Of a stretch of 64,000 nt of DNA, positions 11,126-22,702 are shown one piece after another. Origin of the DNA: Littorina saxatilis (lineage: Eukaryota > Mollusca > Gastropoda > Littorinimorpha > Littorinidae); NCBI RefSeq assembly GCF_037325665.1, contig NC_090253.1, forward strand, positions 22,378,639-22,442,638, given 5' to 3'. A program made the translations under genes and the position numbers. The stretch's first letter is position 1. Each line of letters starts with the position of its first letter. The notes under the pieces were generated by a model. That model had not been told where the DNA came from. It ran no database searches and saw only the letters and a program-made list of their open reading frames with translations.

Positions 11126-13230
11126 ACAGACAGACACACACACACACACACACAGTGACACACATACATTATACATGTGCATCCATGCATGCAAGCCAGG
11201 TGCACACACGAATACACATTGACGTATCATGAAATGCCAATAATGATGTACTATTTGCAAACCTACGCAGGCTATTACAAAAATTCACAACGGTGGCAAA
11301 TCTATCCAGCTCTCTGCCTCACCCCTTCCTTTCCTCGCCTTTCCACCCATTCGGCGCGCAACAAAAGAGTTATACCGTAACAAGAGATTGTTCCAACATT
11401 TGCAAAGTATTACTCTTTTCCAAAATAGCCCTTCACGTGTCTCTGTTGGAATACTATTCTCGGTGTCTCGTCAGAAATAGCACCACATGCCTCAAGCGAT
11501 AACCCCTACATAGCGTATATATAACGATGATGGGCACTGTTTTGAAGTAGCAAAACATTTCTGCTGCCCAAATGTATCAAATTATTCCTTCATGTGTTCT
11601 CTTTCTTTCTTTCATTAATGTTCGCCCTCTCCTCACTTACTTCGTCTCTCTTATTTGATTACTTAGTTTGTTTGCGATAAAATGAACAGTCCATTGTTCG
11701 ACATACACTAAATATTATTCCTTTCTAAAATATGCTTCCCTAAATCATACATTGTGTCTTTTTAGAACTACAGTTAGCAGTTTTTCATTTGAAATAGCAC
11801 TACATGACTCAGGCAATGACCCCCGCTCACTTGGAATCATGACACATACGGACGTTCAGGTATTTTGAGAAAACAGTACCAACAACCTTTGCCCGCACCT
11901 TACCAAGGAACGCTTAAATCTCATCTTTGCGGTATGCCAAACCACCACCAACATGACAACAGTCAAAGGTACCCGTGCCAAGCAAGACATCGCTACAACT
12001 TGCCATCTATACATAAGTTAGTAGCCTTTTACAGTAATGTAATCTGTACATACTTGATACAGTAACCTTACTCGAGCCCTAATTCCAGTATGTTAATGGA
12101 CAGGTGTGAATATGTTTGCAAGATCCAGCAGAGGTTGAAAACACCTCAAACATACCCTTACTGACATGAAATGTCTTGCTTGGTGCATCAAACTTCAAAG
12201 ACTAAGAGCAGCCATCAATTTCTTGAAATGTAGTGCCTAATGTATACATTCACTACAAACAGACCCGCTGGAAAAACCGAAGTGTAGCAGAGTTAAGATA
12301 TAAAAAAAAATCATTTTTTCTCTTAAACACTAGGATAAACAAAGTATATGAAAAATAAATTCAACAATAAGATAAAGCACTCACCTAAAGCTGTGTGTCC
12401 TTTGGTATATTTGAGAATCTCACTGTGAGTCTTTGGCAGTTCCGCTTCCGGCGGAAGCTCGTATCTGGTAAACGACATGAAACTGTACCACTTGCACTTT
12501 GACCTCCTGGTGAACCCTGAGGTCATCAACTCCTTCCCGAAGTGAGTCCACAGGTCGTTGCCGGACATGGAATAGGCCTGTTCCAAGGTCAGTTTAGATC
12601 TGAACACGTGACACACCGGTCTCACACCATCGTGGGATTCTAGCTGGAAAGTGACCCTGCCGAAGCCATGCTCCTTCATCTTTTCGGCGGTGAAAGACTG
12701 TATCAACTGCGCACCCAGAGCGATCCTCTGCACCGCGCTCTCGGGCGAACAGTCGGTGGACTCCGGGCCTTGGAAATGCCCATCATCGTCCGCACAGACG
12801 ATGTAGACGGGCCGCACGAAGTGTGTGAAGTGGCGTCTGGAGTACACCATGCGGACCTGCAGGAGGTCGTTCTCGTGCCGCACGTTGACGATGTTCTCGC
12901 CGGGCTCCAGCTGCACGAGGAACTTGAAGCACCCCTCCACCACGGGCCACTGCAGGACGTTGTCCGGGTCGCTGCTGAGCCACACGTGGAGGTGGCTGTC
13001 CCCGTGTAAGAAGTCCACGTCTCCGATGACCAGCGGCAGCGAGTAGGTGAAGGTCTCCCCGTCCGCCACATTGTACAGGTTGACTTTCATCCCTGAGCTG
13101 AGTGCAGTGTGTATAAGTTCTTCTGCCCTCTCCGCTCCTTCTTCTTTTTCTTGGTCGTCTTCTTTCCACGTCTGGCAGGAGACTCCGTCGTAGCCCTGGC
13201 TTCCTCCTCTTCCTCGCCCATCATCACCTG
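10680..13230 (-). CDS. YIL108W-like putative zinc metallopeptidase, 5' part (two exons seen)
   Basis: The gene reads from right to left. Exon A (12385-13230, coding at least from the ATG at 13088-13090) joins exon B (10680-10812) with matching phase: one base of a Gly codon on one side and two on the other. The product starts MKVNLYNVADGETF. It carries the family blocks LIQSFTAEKM...GFGRVTF (about residues 132-150) and, across the junction, Gly-rich GGGGLALFGTGNLHTW. These recall the fungal and animal 'putative peptidase family' (Pfam Metallopep) typified by yeast YIL108W. The catalytic HExxH segment is normally just downstream and is not in the exons found, so activity cannot be judged. After exon B the gene must continue below 10680. 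I found no further exon down to position 1, implying long introns or an edge-truncated gene. Confidence 0.75.
10970..11165. repeat. CA / CACG microsatellite in metallopeptidase intron
   Basis: (CA)n and (CGCA)n blocks are separated by a duplicated gattcaaacaaa motif (10947 and 11035). Every ORF across it is low complexity. Confidence 0.95.
11360..11850. repeat. Diverged direct duplication in metallopeptidase intron
   Basis: Segments near 11400-11510 and 11700-11830 share gaaatagcac(c/t)acatg(c/a)ctca(a/g)g followed by gata/atgacccc, with related sequence upstream of each. They read as two old copies of one element of unknown type. Confidence 0.4.
12385..13230 (-). CDS. Metallopeptidase exon A (N-terminal ~235 residues)
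   Basis: The donor is CTTTAG|GTGAGT at 12385/12384. Upstream of the ATG at 13090 the same frame stays open to a pyrimidine-rich acceptor (ttcttcctgtctaacag) at about 13231, adding an acidic stretch ending ALSSG before MKVN. The exon is therefore either internal or the first coding exon with a spliced 5' UTR. A tandem CAG-CAG at 13228-13233 gives a NAGNAG acceptor. Two adjacent ATGs at 13222-13227 open another frame that stops at the MKVN start (ATGA overlap), so they could act as an upstream ORF. GC content is higher than in the surroundings, as expected for coding DNA here. Confidence 0.75.
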
Positions 13231-13312
13231 CTGTTAGACAGGAAGAAATAGAAATGAGTTCGGTGATGTGACGTTTAGCACGTCAAAGCAATAGGACTGT
13301 GACAGAGACGCG

Positions 13313-13400
13313 GGCACGCGCACACAAGCACACGCACACCCGCCCGCACACCCGCCCGCCCGCACGCACGCATACACACCCACACATACACGTGCGTGCG
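13313..13400. repeat. CA/CG-rich low-complexity tract
   Basis: Imperfect (CACG)n and (CACC)n just upstream of metallopeptidase exon A. Confidence 0.85.
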
Positions 13401-14567
13401 GTGATGTAAGCTGCGGTCATGTTTGTCTTATTTTCTCGTTTCTGTTTCAGCTTGGTGGGCTGTTTCGTTCTTTCTGTCTTATTTCCTTCGTTTCTGTCTT
13501 TTTCTTTCTTTCTTTCTCTGTTTGTTTCTTTAAAAAAATCCGGTCTTACAACCTTCTTAGCAACCATGACAATATTTTTTTTTTAACTTAAACATGACAT
13601 TTTAAGACACAGTCTAAAAAGGCGACTGGTATTTCCAGCTTTCCAACTCTCTACATTTAATTACTTGGACACGTAAGTACCGTGGTGTCACATATTTCTT
13701 TTCGTGATAATCAGGTACGGAAACGTGTCTTCCTCAAAGAGGAGAGGAGGGGGATAACGGTCGGCAGGCTGGGCGCCGGTGGGGGTGGGGGAGAAAAAAG
13801 AGGGAGACAGGGGTGTTCTCGCTCTTCCACCACGTATGTATACGTCTGAGCTCTGTAAGAGGTACATCAAACAAACCAATCTTTGACATAATATCATACG
13901 GTAAAGATAGACAGCTGTAAAATCTGTTCCCCCCTATTGCCTCCCTCTCACCCCTCTTCTACTCACTGCACTGTGTGTGTGTGTGTGTGAACGGGTGTGC
14001 GTGCGTGTGTGTGTGTGCGCGCATGCATCTCTCTCCCTCTCTCTCTCTCTCTCTCCCCCCCCACCACCCTTTTTCTTCCACTCCAGCCGGGTTGTTTTGT
14101 TTATCCAATCGCCGCTTCTGAGTATAGCTACTGCCGATTGTGCTTTTCCCCCTTCTATTTTTGTTTCAAAATGCTCTTTTCTTGTGTCGTAACTGATAAA
14201 ACAGTCACAACGAAGAAACCAATTGAACGACATAAAAGGATCAAGATATGTAGCCGTGAAGACTTTCTCTCCGTAAAATCCCACATTTCCTTTTCCTTGC
14301 TTGAGAGTAAGGGAGGGGGGGGGGGGGTGTCTTTTATTGTCTTCTAATTCTAAAGTCCCGGCAGGTTCTCCTGGAGGTGGGTATTTTTTCCCTCCTGGCT
14401 ATTTTTGTTTCGAAATGTTCATTTCTTGTGTCGTAACGAGACTTTCGCAGCTTTGCAAGCTTCATTGCCTTCCATGCTCGTCGCTCTCCCTACCCGACCT
14501 GCCGTTCAGCATCTCGGGTTATGAGAAGGAGCAGAAGTCAGTGTGGTGTAGTGTAGTTTAGTGTAGC

Positions 14568-14610
14568 GTGTGTATGTGTGCATGGGTGTACATATATGTG
14601 TGCATAGGTG

Positions 14611-14642
<32 letters not shown>

Positions 14643-14780
14643 GTTAAGTGTGTGTGCATGGGTGTACATATGTGTGTGTGCACGGTGCATGCGCGCGTCT
14701 GTTTGCGTGTGTGCGCGTGCCTGTTTGCGTGCGCGAGTGCGTGCGTGTGTGTGTGCGCGGACACGTGTATGTATGTGTGA
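14568..14780. repeat. TG-rich microsatellite with gcat interruptions
   Basis: (TG)n carries repeated gggtgtacat and gcgtgcg inserts. ORFs on both strands are Cys/Val or His/Thr shadows. Confidence 0.9.
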
Positions 14781-15469
14781 GTGCGCGTACAGGTTAGTGC
14801 GAGTGGGGAGGGGTTATGAACGGGTTGGATGCCGGCGGATCTAACACTGAGAAATAAAGGAATGGGGGTTGGAGGCTAAATGCCTTCACTGAAAAGTTTA
14901 CAGCCTTTCGTTGTTGCTCACTGAAGTCTGAAATATACACGCATTTTCAGCAGCTGTTGGCGCACACTGAACCTGTGTAACATTATTTCTGTGTGGCAGT
15001 GTAGACCTGTGCGATAAGGATCACGGGGGAAAAGACAAGATGGGGAAAGGGGGCCGCGAGGAAAAATGAGGGGAGGCTGACAAAAAGTGAAAATACGAAC
15101 TAGCACACAATCGCCGCAGCGTCAGAATGTTGAATTGCATCCATATTCGTCTGCTTTTTATCTCTTTTTTCTTCATTTTTAGAATGCCCCCTGCATGCCC
15201 ACAGGAACCTTCAGTTTTGCTCATTATCTTCTTTCGCACAAATAAAAATGCTCAATAGAAAATGCAGCCTATAACTATACGGAAACGCATTAATCAATTT
15301 TCGCGCTTTTCAGCTACAATGGGTGAATGTGTGCAGCGATATGGGGTGTCTGGAATTATGCCTCTAGCATCCTATTACCGTTACGATTCCCAGCCTTTAT
15401 GTACTCATCCGTTTCTCGGGGGAGGAGGGGGGTGTCAGCATGAAGCACCCATTTACTGTGTCAGGCTCC

Positions 15470-18260
15470 AAGGCGTATAACCCTCATCCACTCGAATCAT
15501 AATCATCGTCATCTTTTTATTCCCTTTTTTCAGCCTTTTTCGTTCGCCGCAGAGAACGATCGCTGGAGCACGTAAACGCATTTACAGTCTTTTGGCCTCA
15601 TGCAAACTATCGAGCCAAATCCTTCCAGTCTGCTCTTCTTGTATGGCTGCACAACAAGGACATAGAACTCTCCACGCTCATGAGCCACCCATAAAAGCGA
15701 TGACGATGATGGTCTACAATTGATCATGGAGATAGAACGCGGATAGATTCACCATAACCGGCTGGGACACCACATATTAACCCAACAAGTCTTCCGTGTC
15801 TGGGTTATTTTCTACATCAATAATAAAAGATCCTTATAGTGTGACCACAAATACTATCAATACATATTACAGTCTCCTTAGTGTGACTGAGGATTGCGGT
15901 GTGTGATTCTGCGATGTACATGTTCTGTAGTCCAGCAAAGTCTGGGCTCGAGAAGAGGATCAGAGTGGATAAGGAAAACTACTGCTGATTTGCGCCTATT
16001 TTTTTGTACCTCCCCCCCCCCCCCCCTCGATCTCTAAGTGAGGATACTGCCACCCGATTGCCGGTCACCACTGTCCTTTTTCTAGCTAGTTTCCTGCGCT
16101 CATAGCCTCAAACATTGAAAACGAAACACACACACACAAACACCCACTCACACATCAATTTGTCCCTACAAATGTGATTCATTATTTCCGCATTTATTTT
16201 TCGCCAACAGAAAAGATGTATACGATTTAGTCTGGAAAGGCTGCGGTGCTCAGAACAGTGTGCTGGAGGTGTGCTGCCACGATCACCCAATGATACATAT
16301 GTACTATTTCGCCGTCTTGAAATTTCCTCCGTTGAGAGAAGGGAAATCAATTGAAGCATCAAGTTGGGCTCGATGGTCCTAACCCACATTCATTCACACC
16401 ACTACCATCAAGATCTTTGTATTCGCCTTACTCTTCATTGGCCTTTTACCGCCACAGCAAATCGCTGGAGCATAAGATCAGTCTCTTCGTCTAATGCAAA
16501 ATCTGAAAATATCGAGCCAAATCTCTCCAGTCTGCTGGGGGCATAGTACTCGGCACACTGATGGGCGGCCCATACAAGCGACGATGGTCCACAATTGATG
16601 GGGAAGGAACGCGAATAGATTAACCATAACCTGGGACACCGCAAATTAATGTATGAGCTACGCCTTTCCGTGTCTGGTTTATTTTCTGCCACACTAAAAG
16701 CTCCTCATAGTGTGACAAAAGATGTATTCGGTGTGACTGAGGACTGGGGTTTGTGCTTCTGCGCTGTACTATCCACAAGGGACGGGGTGGGGTGAGGGTC
16801 GGGGTAAGGAGTGGAATGATAAGACAAACTTCAACACGATTGGCTGTGTCACGACTGCTGATCTGCTGCTATTTTGTTTCTTTCTTTTTGTAAATACCCC
16901 CAAGCTTATGATACCACAGCCTGTCCTATTTCCCACGTACGTCAGTTTAAACTCACAAATGATCGTGACATTTCAGAAATAATATTCGCGGTTTTCAGCT
17001 TCACCGAATGGATGTGTTGCTAACAGATCGGGTAAAGCGGGTCGCAGTGACCAGGCCGGGTAAGGGCTGATGGAAGGGAGCAGGGGATGTCTGAAAGCAA
17101 GCCTCCATTAGTGGTCATCTTACATTCACGGTTGCCCTTTGTCGTCAGTAATAAGCTTACCTCGTCCGTTTTGTCACGAAAAAAAAGAAAGAAATGTTTT
17201 TTCAGCTCCGAGGTGTATCCAGCAGCATGTCATAATCTTTTTATCATTTTGTTCGGCCTTAGAACATAGAACTCTGCACACTAACGAGCGACTCATGAAA
17301 CCGATGATGGTAATGATTTATGTTTAATATATCTCCGTTCAAAGAGCGAAAAAATCCACTTGAAGCATCTTTTTTTTCGACGCAATGCTCATAACCCTTA
17401 TCCAGTCACATTATCATCTTCAAGATCTTTTTTCTGGACTTCCTTTTTATTGCCCCTTTTTCGCCACAAAAAAACCCTGATCGCTGCATGCAGCACAAGA
17501 CCATCATAGTCCACTCGCCTTATGCGAACTATGTATCGAGCCAAATCTCTTCAGTCTACTCTTTTCCTAAAACTGCACAGCACTGATGACTTACTTACTG
17601 CCCGTTATGCCGGTGTGACGTTTTCATCTTTCGCCGTGTTGATATTTCGATTCTCGGTCTCGTTGATCTAGTATAAACTCTACACTGAACAAAAAAACAC
17701 CCTTCAATAGTACTGATAAGCGACCTTGTGTACCTTACATTCATGGGGCCAAATTTGTCCAACCAATTTTTTTTATGACTTGAAATTTGATTCATCCTCA
17801 AATGTTTCCCTTCTTACTCAAGGGACGTAACCACTCGGTACACGTTTTCGGAAAAAAATCGATTTTGGGGGTGAAATCTATTAAATGTCACCACCAATTT
17901 TCTTCACATGCAAGAAACTGACATGCTTTTCGTCCATAAATAATTTCACTTCTTAATTTTACCAGGAAACAACATTTCAGTCTTGAGTATATATCGAGGG
18001 GGAAATATGAACACAGGCGAAAGATGAAATCGTGAAGCCGGTTGGCATGCAGGGCAGCAACGAAGGAATCAACACCGATGAGCGGACCACACAAAAAGTG
18101 ATTATGGTGACACTCATAAAGATGGAACAATAGACCACTACGCCCGAGGACACCGCGAATGAATATAACGGTCTTTTCGGGGTTGGGTTATTTTTTGCCA
18201 CGCTGAGGACACATTCTAGTGTAACATAAGCCTGTAAAGTAGATCTGTGGTACGCCACTT
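15470..18260. repeat. Degenerate array of ~0.9-1.0-kb repeat units
   Basis: Three recognisable units start near 15480, 16383 and 17396. Shared landmarks in order are: atcgctggagca, tcgagccaaatc, ttccagtctgct, ccataaccnnctgggacacc, ttccgtgtctgg, ttattttctgcca, tagtgtgac and gtgtgactgagga. The third unit is interrupted; its second half resumes near 18060. No protein-coding frame is shared by the units. Confidence 0.65.
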
Positions 18261-18344
18261 AGCACCAAATGGGTGGGGTGGGAGTGGGGGTGGGTGGTGT
18301 TGGAAGGAGAATAAGAAGCCAAGATACAAATGGAGGGAGAGTGT

Positions 18345-18396
18345 ACTCTCGCTCCCCCCCCCTCTCTCTCCTCTCTCTCCCTCCCTCCCTCCCTTG
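18345..18396. repeat. C/TC-rich tract
   Basis: Short pyrimidine tract of C-run, CTCT and CCCT units. Confidence 0.85.
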
Positions 18397-19175
18397 ACGC
18401 CGCGCTTGGCTGAACGCTGTCACTTCAACAGAAAGCGTGCGTCTCTGTCTTAATCGATTTCCAGAAGCTCAGTCTTTCAGATTCTGTAATGATTTATGTT
18501 CTGGGTGGTCTTATTTCTGACACGACCCTGAACGTGCGGAGACTGATTTACATGACAAGACTGAAATGTCCGATCTCAATATAAATTCTATGCATGTGGA
18601 GGCAATTTTTTTTTTAAAATCGCACCACTGCTTCGTTAAAATACACCAATGCACGAAAATGTTCTTGCTGCATTGAACTAAGAGGACCAATTCTCGCTGA
18701 TCTGTGAAGGAATTGATTGTACGATTGTCAATTTTCCTCCCTTTCACAGCCCTGAAAAAGTCAGTCCCCCAGCCTATGCGCAGGCAATGCGAGTCAACCA
18801 ACGGTACCCCACACCATTGTCGTCCGACAATAGTTTCCAGACAAACGACCGGAACCACACTTTTCAAAGAAGGTCCAAATGTTGCTTTCGAGACTTTTAA
18901 TCCTATACATGTTGACAAGAGTGAGACACAATTTTGTGCTGCACCTTTCGTGACATGAATAATTTAGCATGGCACAGAACAGGTGTACAGATTTCCATCT
19001 CACTAACAGCTGTGGCAACTCGACACCGATTTGTGAAACTGGAGGAAGACCTGCTGAAAAGCTATCACGTATCTTTTGAGTTGTCGCGCCTATGTGTGGC
19101 ACAATATGTGTTTGTGTAACAACATGTGTTTGTGCCACACATTGTGTTTTTTGCGCGGCGTGCGTGTCAGTGTGT

Positions 19176-19176
<1 letters not shown>

Positions 19177-19229
<53 letters not shown>

Positions 19230-19256
19230 TGCGTCTAGTGTGTGTGTGTGTGTGTT
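19177..19256. repeat. TG / TGCG microsatellite
   Basis: (TG)n with an internal (GCGT)n block. Confidence 0.95.
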
Positions 19257-19879
19257 ATGCCGGATTCGATATGAACTAAAAACAAAACCCAATTATCACA
19301 AAGTCACGAAGAAAAATGACGAACAAAGCAACAAAACACAAAATAGCAAAACAGGTGTGCACATTTCTGTAATCCACCTTACAGGCCTAACCTTTTGACA
19401 CATCAAACCCACATCCAAACTTAAATTACGCCATGCAAAGCTCACGGGTAACAATGAAACTCAAGAATAAGATGAATTTCATTATAAGCGACCATAATCT
19501 TGGGCAGAAATACGCGGCAGGGGACTATACCTAATACGGCAAGTGAAGTAGATGCAGTCATAATCATCACGAGGATAAGCTGAAGTAGTACTCTAAACAT
19601 CGAAGTGACTGTGGTGAGATGAACAAAGTTAAAAGAACAAAGGATTTCTGTACTCACAGATACAAGAACAGCACAAGACGATACGAATTTTCGTTTGTGA
19701 AAATTTCATCAGGGAGAAAAAAAAAACCACAAAAGGCAACAAAAAGCAGGTGCCGGTCTTCCCCTAGGTCACACACCAAACATCAATAGTTATGACTTTG
19801 AGTTCAGCAACAAAAAATTTCAACTCTGCGAGTGAAACAGACAGGCTGTTGATTTTCGGTTACGTGTCCAAATAGAAGG

Positions 19880-20485
19880 ATGATCGTGTTCGTGCTAAAA
19901 CCCGGGGTGGATCTACTGTGGTTTACATGATGAAGGATGGTCTGTATTTGACTTGTTCGTGTCAAACAGGGATGGATGATCTACTGTGGTTTACATGATG
20001 AAGGATGGTCTGTATTTGACTTGTTCGTGTCAAACAGGGATGGATGATCTACTGTGGTTTACATGATGAAGGATGGTCTGTATTTGACTTGTTCGTGTCA
20101 AACAGGGATGGATGATCTACTGTGGTTTACATGATGAAGGATGATCGTATTCGTGCTAAAACCCGGGGTGGATCTACTGTGGTTTACATGATGAAGGATG
20201 GTCAGTATTTGACTTGTTCGTGTCAGAAGCCGGGATGGATCGACTGTGGTTTACAAGATGAAGGGTGGTCAGTACTTGACTTGTTCGTGTCAAAAGCCGG
20301 GATGGATCTACTGTGGTTTACATGATGAAGGATGGTCAGTATTTGACTTGTTCGTGTCAAAAGCCGGGATGGATCGACTGTGGTTTACACGATGAAGGAT
20401 GGTCAGTATTTGACTTGTTCGTGTCAAAAGCCGGGATGGATCGACTGTGGTTTACATGATGAAGGATGGTCAGTATTTGACTTGC
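19880..20485. repeat. 67/68-bp minisatellite, about nine units
   Basis: The landmark gtttacatgatgaagg (with variants) recurs at 19921, 19989, 20057, 20125, 20182, 20249, 20316, 20383 and 20450. Spacing is 68 bp for the first three intervals, one 57-bp step, then 67 bp. Two unit types are visible: caaacagggatggatga in the 5' units and aaagccgggatggatc in the 3' units. The period is not a multiple of three, so the ORFs through it are not a repeat protein. Confidence 0.95.
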
Positions 20486-20689
20486 CCACCGACGCCTGAG
20501 TCTCTGCCGCCCAGTAGACCCCACAATCGAAGATATCGAAGTTGTCTTAGCGAGTTAACCTCGCAGTCTTTCTTGAAGGGGGGTATTGCACTCCATGGTA
20601 GTACACCATCAACCTGTGATCTTTATTATAGCAGGGACCATCACACTGCACCCATGGTCAAAGTACACCATTGCAAGTGATAATAAAGC

Positions 20690-22666
20690 TGCTTTAATAC
20701 TCTAAATGTACACAGTTACCCCCCCCCCCCCTTCAAGACCTTACAAAATCTGAGAAATTCAGATATCAAAAGGGAAGGAGTCTTAAGATGGAGATAAAAT
20801 TAAAGACATTAAACCAGAAATTCCAGGGTCCGGAAGGGAGAGGGAGGGGTGTTGGTGGTGTTCTTAAAACGGGAGTACCACTGTACAGGAAGTATACAGC
20901 GGTATGACCCAATATCGCCAAAACATACTACTCAGGAACTCGCCACACGTGCTAATATACTGCGTGGAAATGTCACAGCCGCGCGGTTGGAAAGTGTCGC
21001 TGACGAGACGAGGAGAAGGCTAATGACGAAAATATCCATCATAGCCGATCATTTCTGCGGAATCAATCACCCTCCTTGCCCCCTTTTGCATCATTCATGC
21101 TGCTGATATTACTAGAAGAGTAGGCGAGAGAGCCCTGGGGCTACCCCCATGTGAATAGTTTTTTTCTTCTTTTTTTCTCTCTCTTGTATCTGCTATTGTT
21201 TTCCATGATGTGTGAAGATTCGTTCGCGAGTGCATTTTGAATGCCGAGCTGTATGCGGTTCATCACTGGGGGGTCTCGAGTGGGAAGAGACCAAATGCAG
21301 TTTTCTCGTTGTAAGAAATGGGAACTCACGAGTGGATGAATGCATATTTATAATCCTTTATTTATTTGGTATTTCTTAAAGAGATAATGAAGATGTCTTT
21401 GAATGACAACAATTTATATCTGACACTTGCAAATCAAGACGGACGCTGCAGGTGGATGGCACACACTGAGGTAAGCCATATATATATATATATGTCTTTG
21501 TCTGAAATTATATGAGACTGTCTGCATGTATATATACATGAGAGCTTGCTCGTAGGTTACCTGAGCTGTTAACACATCACAAACAAAACGAGTTGCAAAG
21601 CTGCAACATACATTGTGCATGATGTGTAAGCGAGCTGAATGAGTGAACTCAGAGCACCGGCCTACCTCTCCATCCCCAGCACAGCTGCTGACTCCTGAAT
21701 ACAGGATTATGCCTAATCAATGATTGTCAACCACCTGCGTGGTACCTCCACTCCACTATTATGACCCATATGTCTACAAACATGCAATGCAGCAGAACGG
21801 CCGATGAAGCATAATAAATATGGGTCAGTTATATTCAATCAATGATAGACCCGGCAGAGCAGTGGAAAGCCCGGTAGTTAGCCGAGTATTGAGTACGGAT
21901 GGCTTCATGCATGCTTAGAAATTGCGCTTATGCATGGTTAATCGGCTACTACCTGTAAATATTGTCAGACGGTCATAAAAGATCTCTCATCATGCGGCGT
22001 TAATGTAATCAATGGTGCAAAGGGCTGGGTACACACGCAGCGGGCTTTCCTAGGGTGTAGCCCTGTGCGTTATTTTACGTGAACATTAATTACCACATCT
22101 CTTTGTATCATTGTGATGACATGTATGTATTTCTTTCTACTCGGTCGTGCAACCCCCCCCCCTCCTTTCTTCTCCTCCACTCCCACCCCCCTCCCAGCAG
22201 AGCTGTCAAGGACGATACAGGTTAAATGCATAAAAAATAAATGCTTGGTCATTGTTCTACATTCCAACCCCGTCTTAATTTTACCACAGGGGCACCTCTC
22301 CGTGGTTGACGCCCTTGGCTGGGACCAGTGTCACTACACTGCAAGCGTCCTCAAATGACAAATATACATTGATTTGAGTAAAGTTCACAGACCAAGGAAC
22401 AACAGAAGGCTGCCTTTAATAGCCGTGATTACATTAAAGGTGTCTGACGTCGCAGGCACAACTTACTACCATTTTCAAGTCAACTGTTCCGTGTGACTGA
22501 TGCGAATGTTACGGATAATTAACATGTTCAACTAGTCCTGATTTAATCACACCTCGAGTAATTTTTCTGTTCCTTCTTCTAACAACTTCAAACCAACATT
22601 GTTTATAAGCGATCTTACCTGACTAAGCACAACAAAGTCTCTTCCTTTCTCTCACTCAATGTGTTT

Positions 22667-22702
<36 letters not shown>

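Larger units (their letters stand above)
13231..15260. other. No gene seen; low-complexity rich
   Basis: The stretch contains TG/TC microsatellites (13972-14055; 14568-14776), short poly-G runs near 14312-14326 and otherwise unremarkable DNA. It could include promoter or 5' UTR of the metallopeptidase gene, but no first exon can be defined. Confidence 0.4.

Noticed and set aside
10913-11260. His/Thr-rich and Cys/Val-rich ORFs
   Set aside because: They are shadows of CA/CACG repeats on both strands.
12668-13009. Plus-strand and alternative-frame ORFs over metallopeptidase exon A
   Set aside because: They are antisense or off-frame shadows of a GC-rich coding exon. Only the MKVN frame continues in phase into exon B.
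18511-19138. Two overlapping minus-strand ORFs of 135 and 114 residues
   Set aside because: Neither has a recognisable domain, splice context or coding-like composition. They overlap in different frames and probably occur by chance.
20122-20325. Repeat protein encoded by the minisatellite
   Set aside because: The unit is 67 or 68 bp, not a multiple of three, so the frame changes at each unit.
19880-20485. CRISPR array
   Set aside because: The units are contiguous, with no alternation of identical repeats and unique spacers, and the DNA is animal nuclear.
20849-21106. 85-residue plus-strand ORF
   Set aside because: It has a plausible composition in the middle, but no splice signals, no family match and a MITE-like gggagtaccactgtac near its start.
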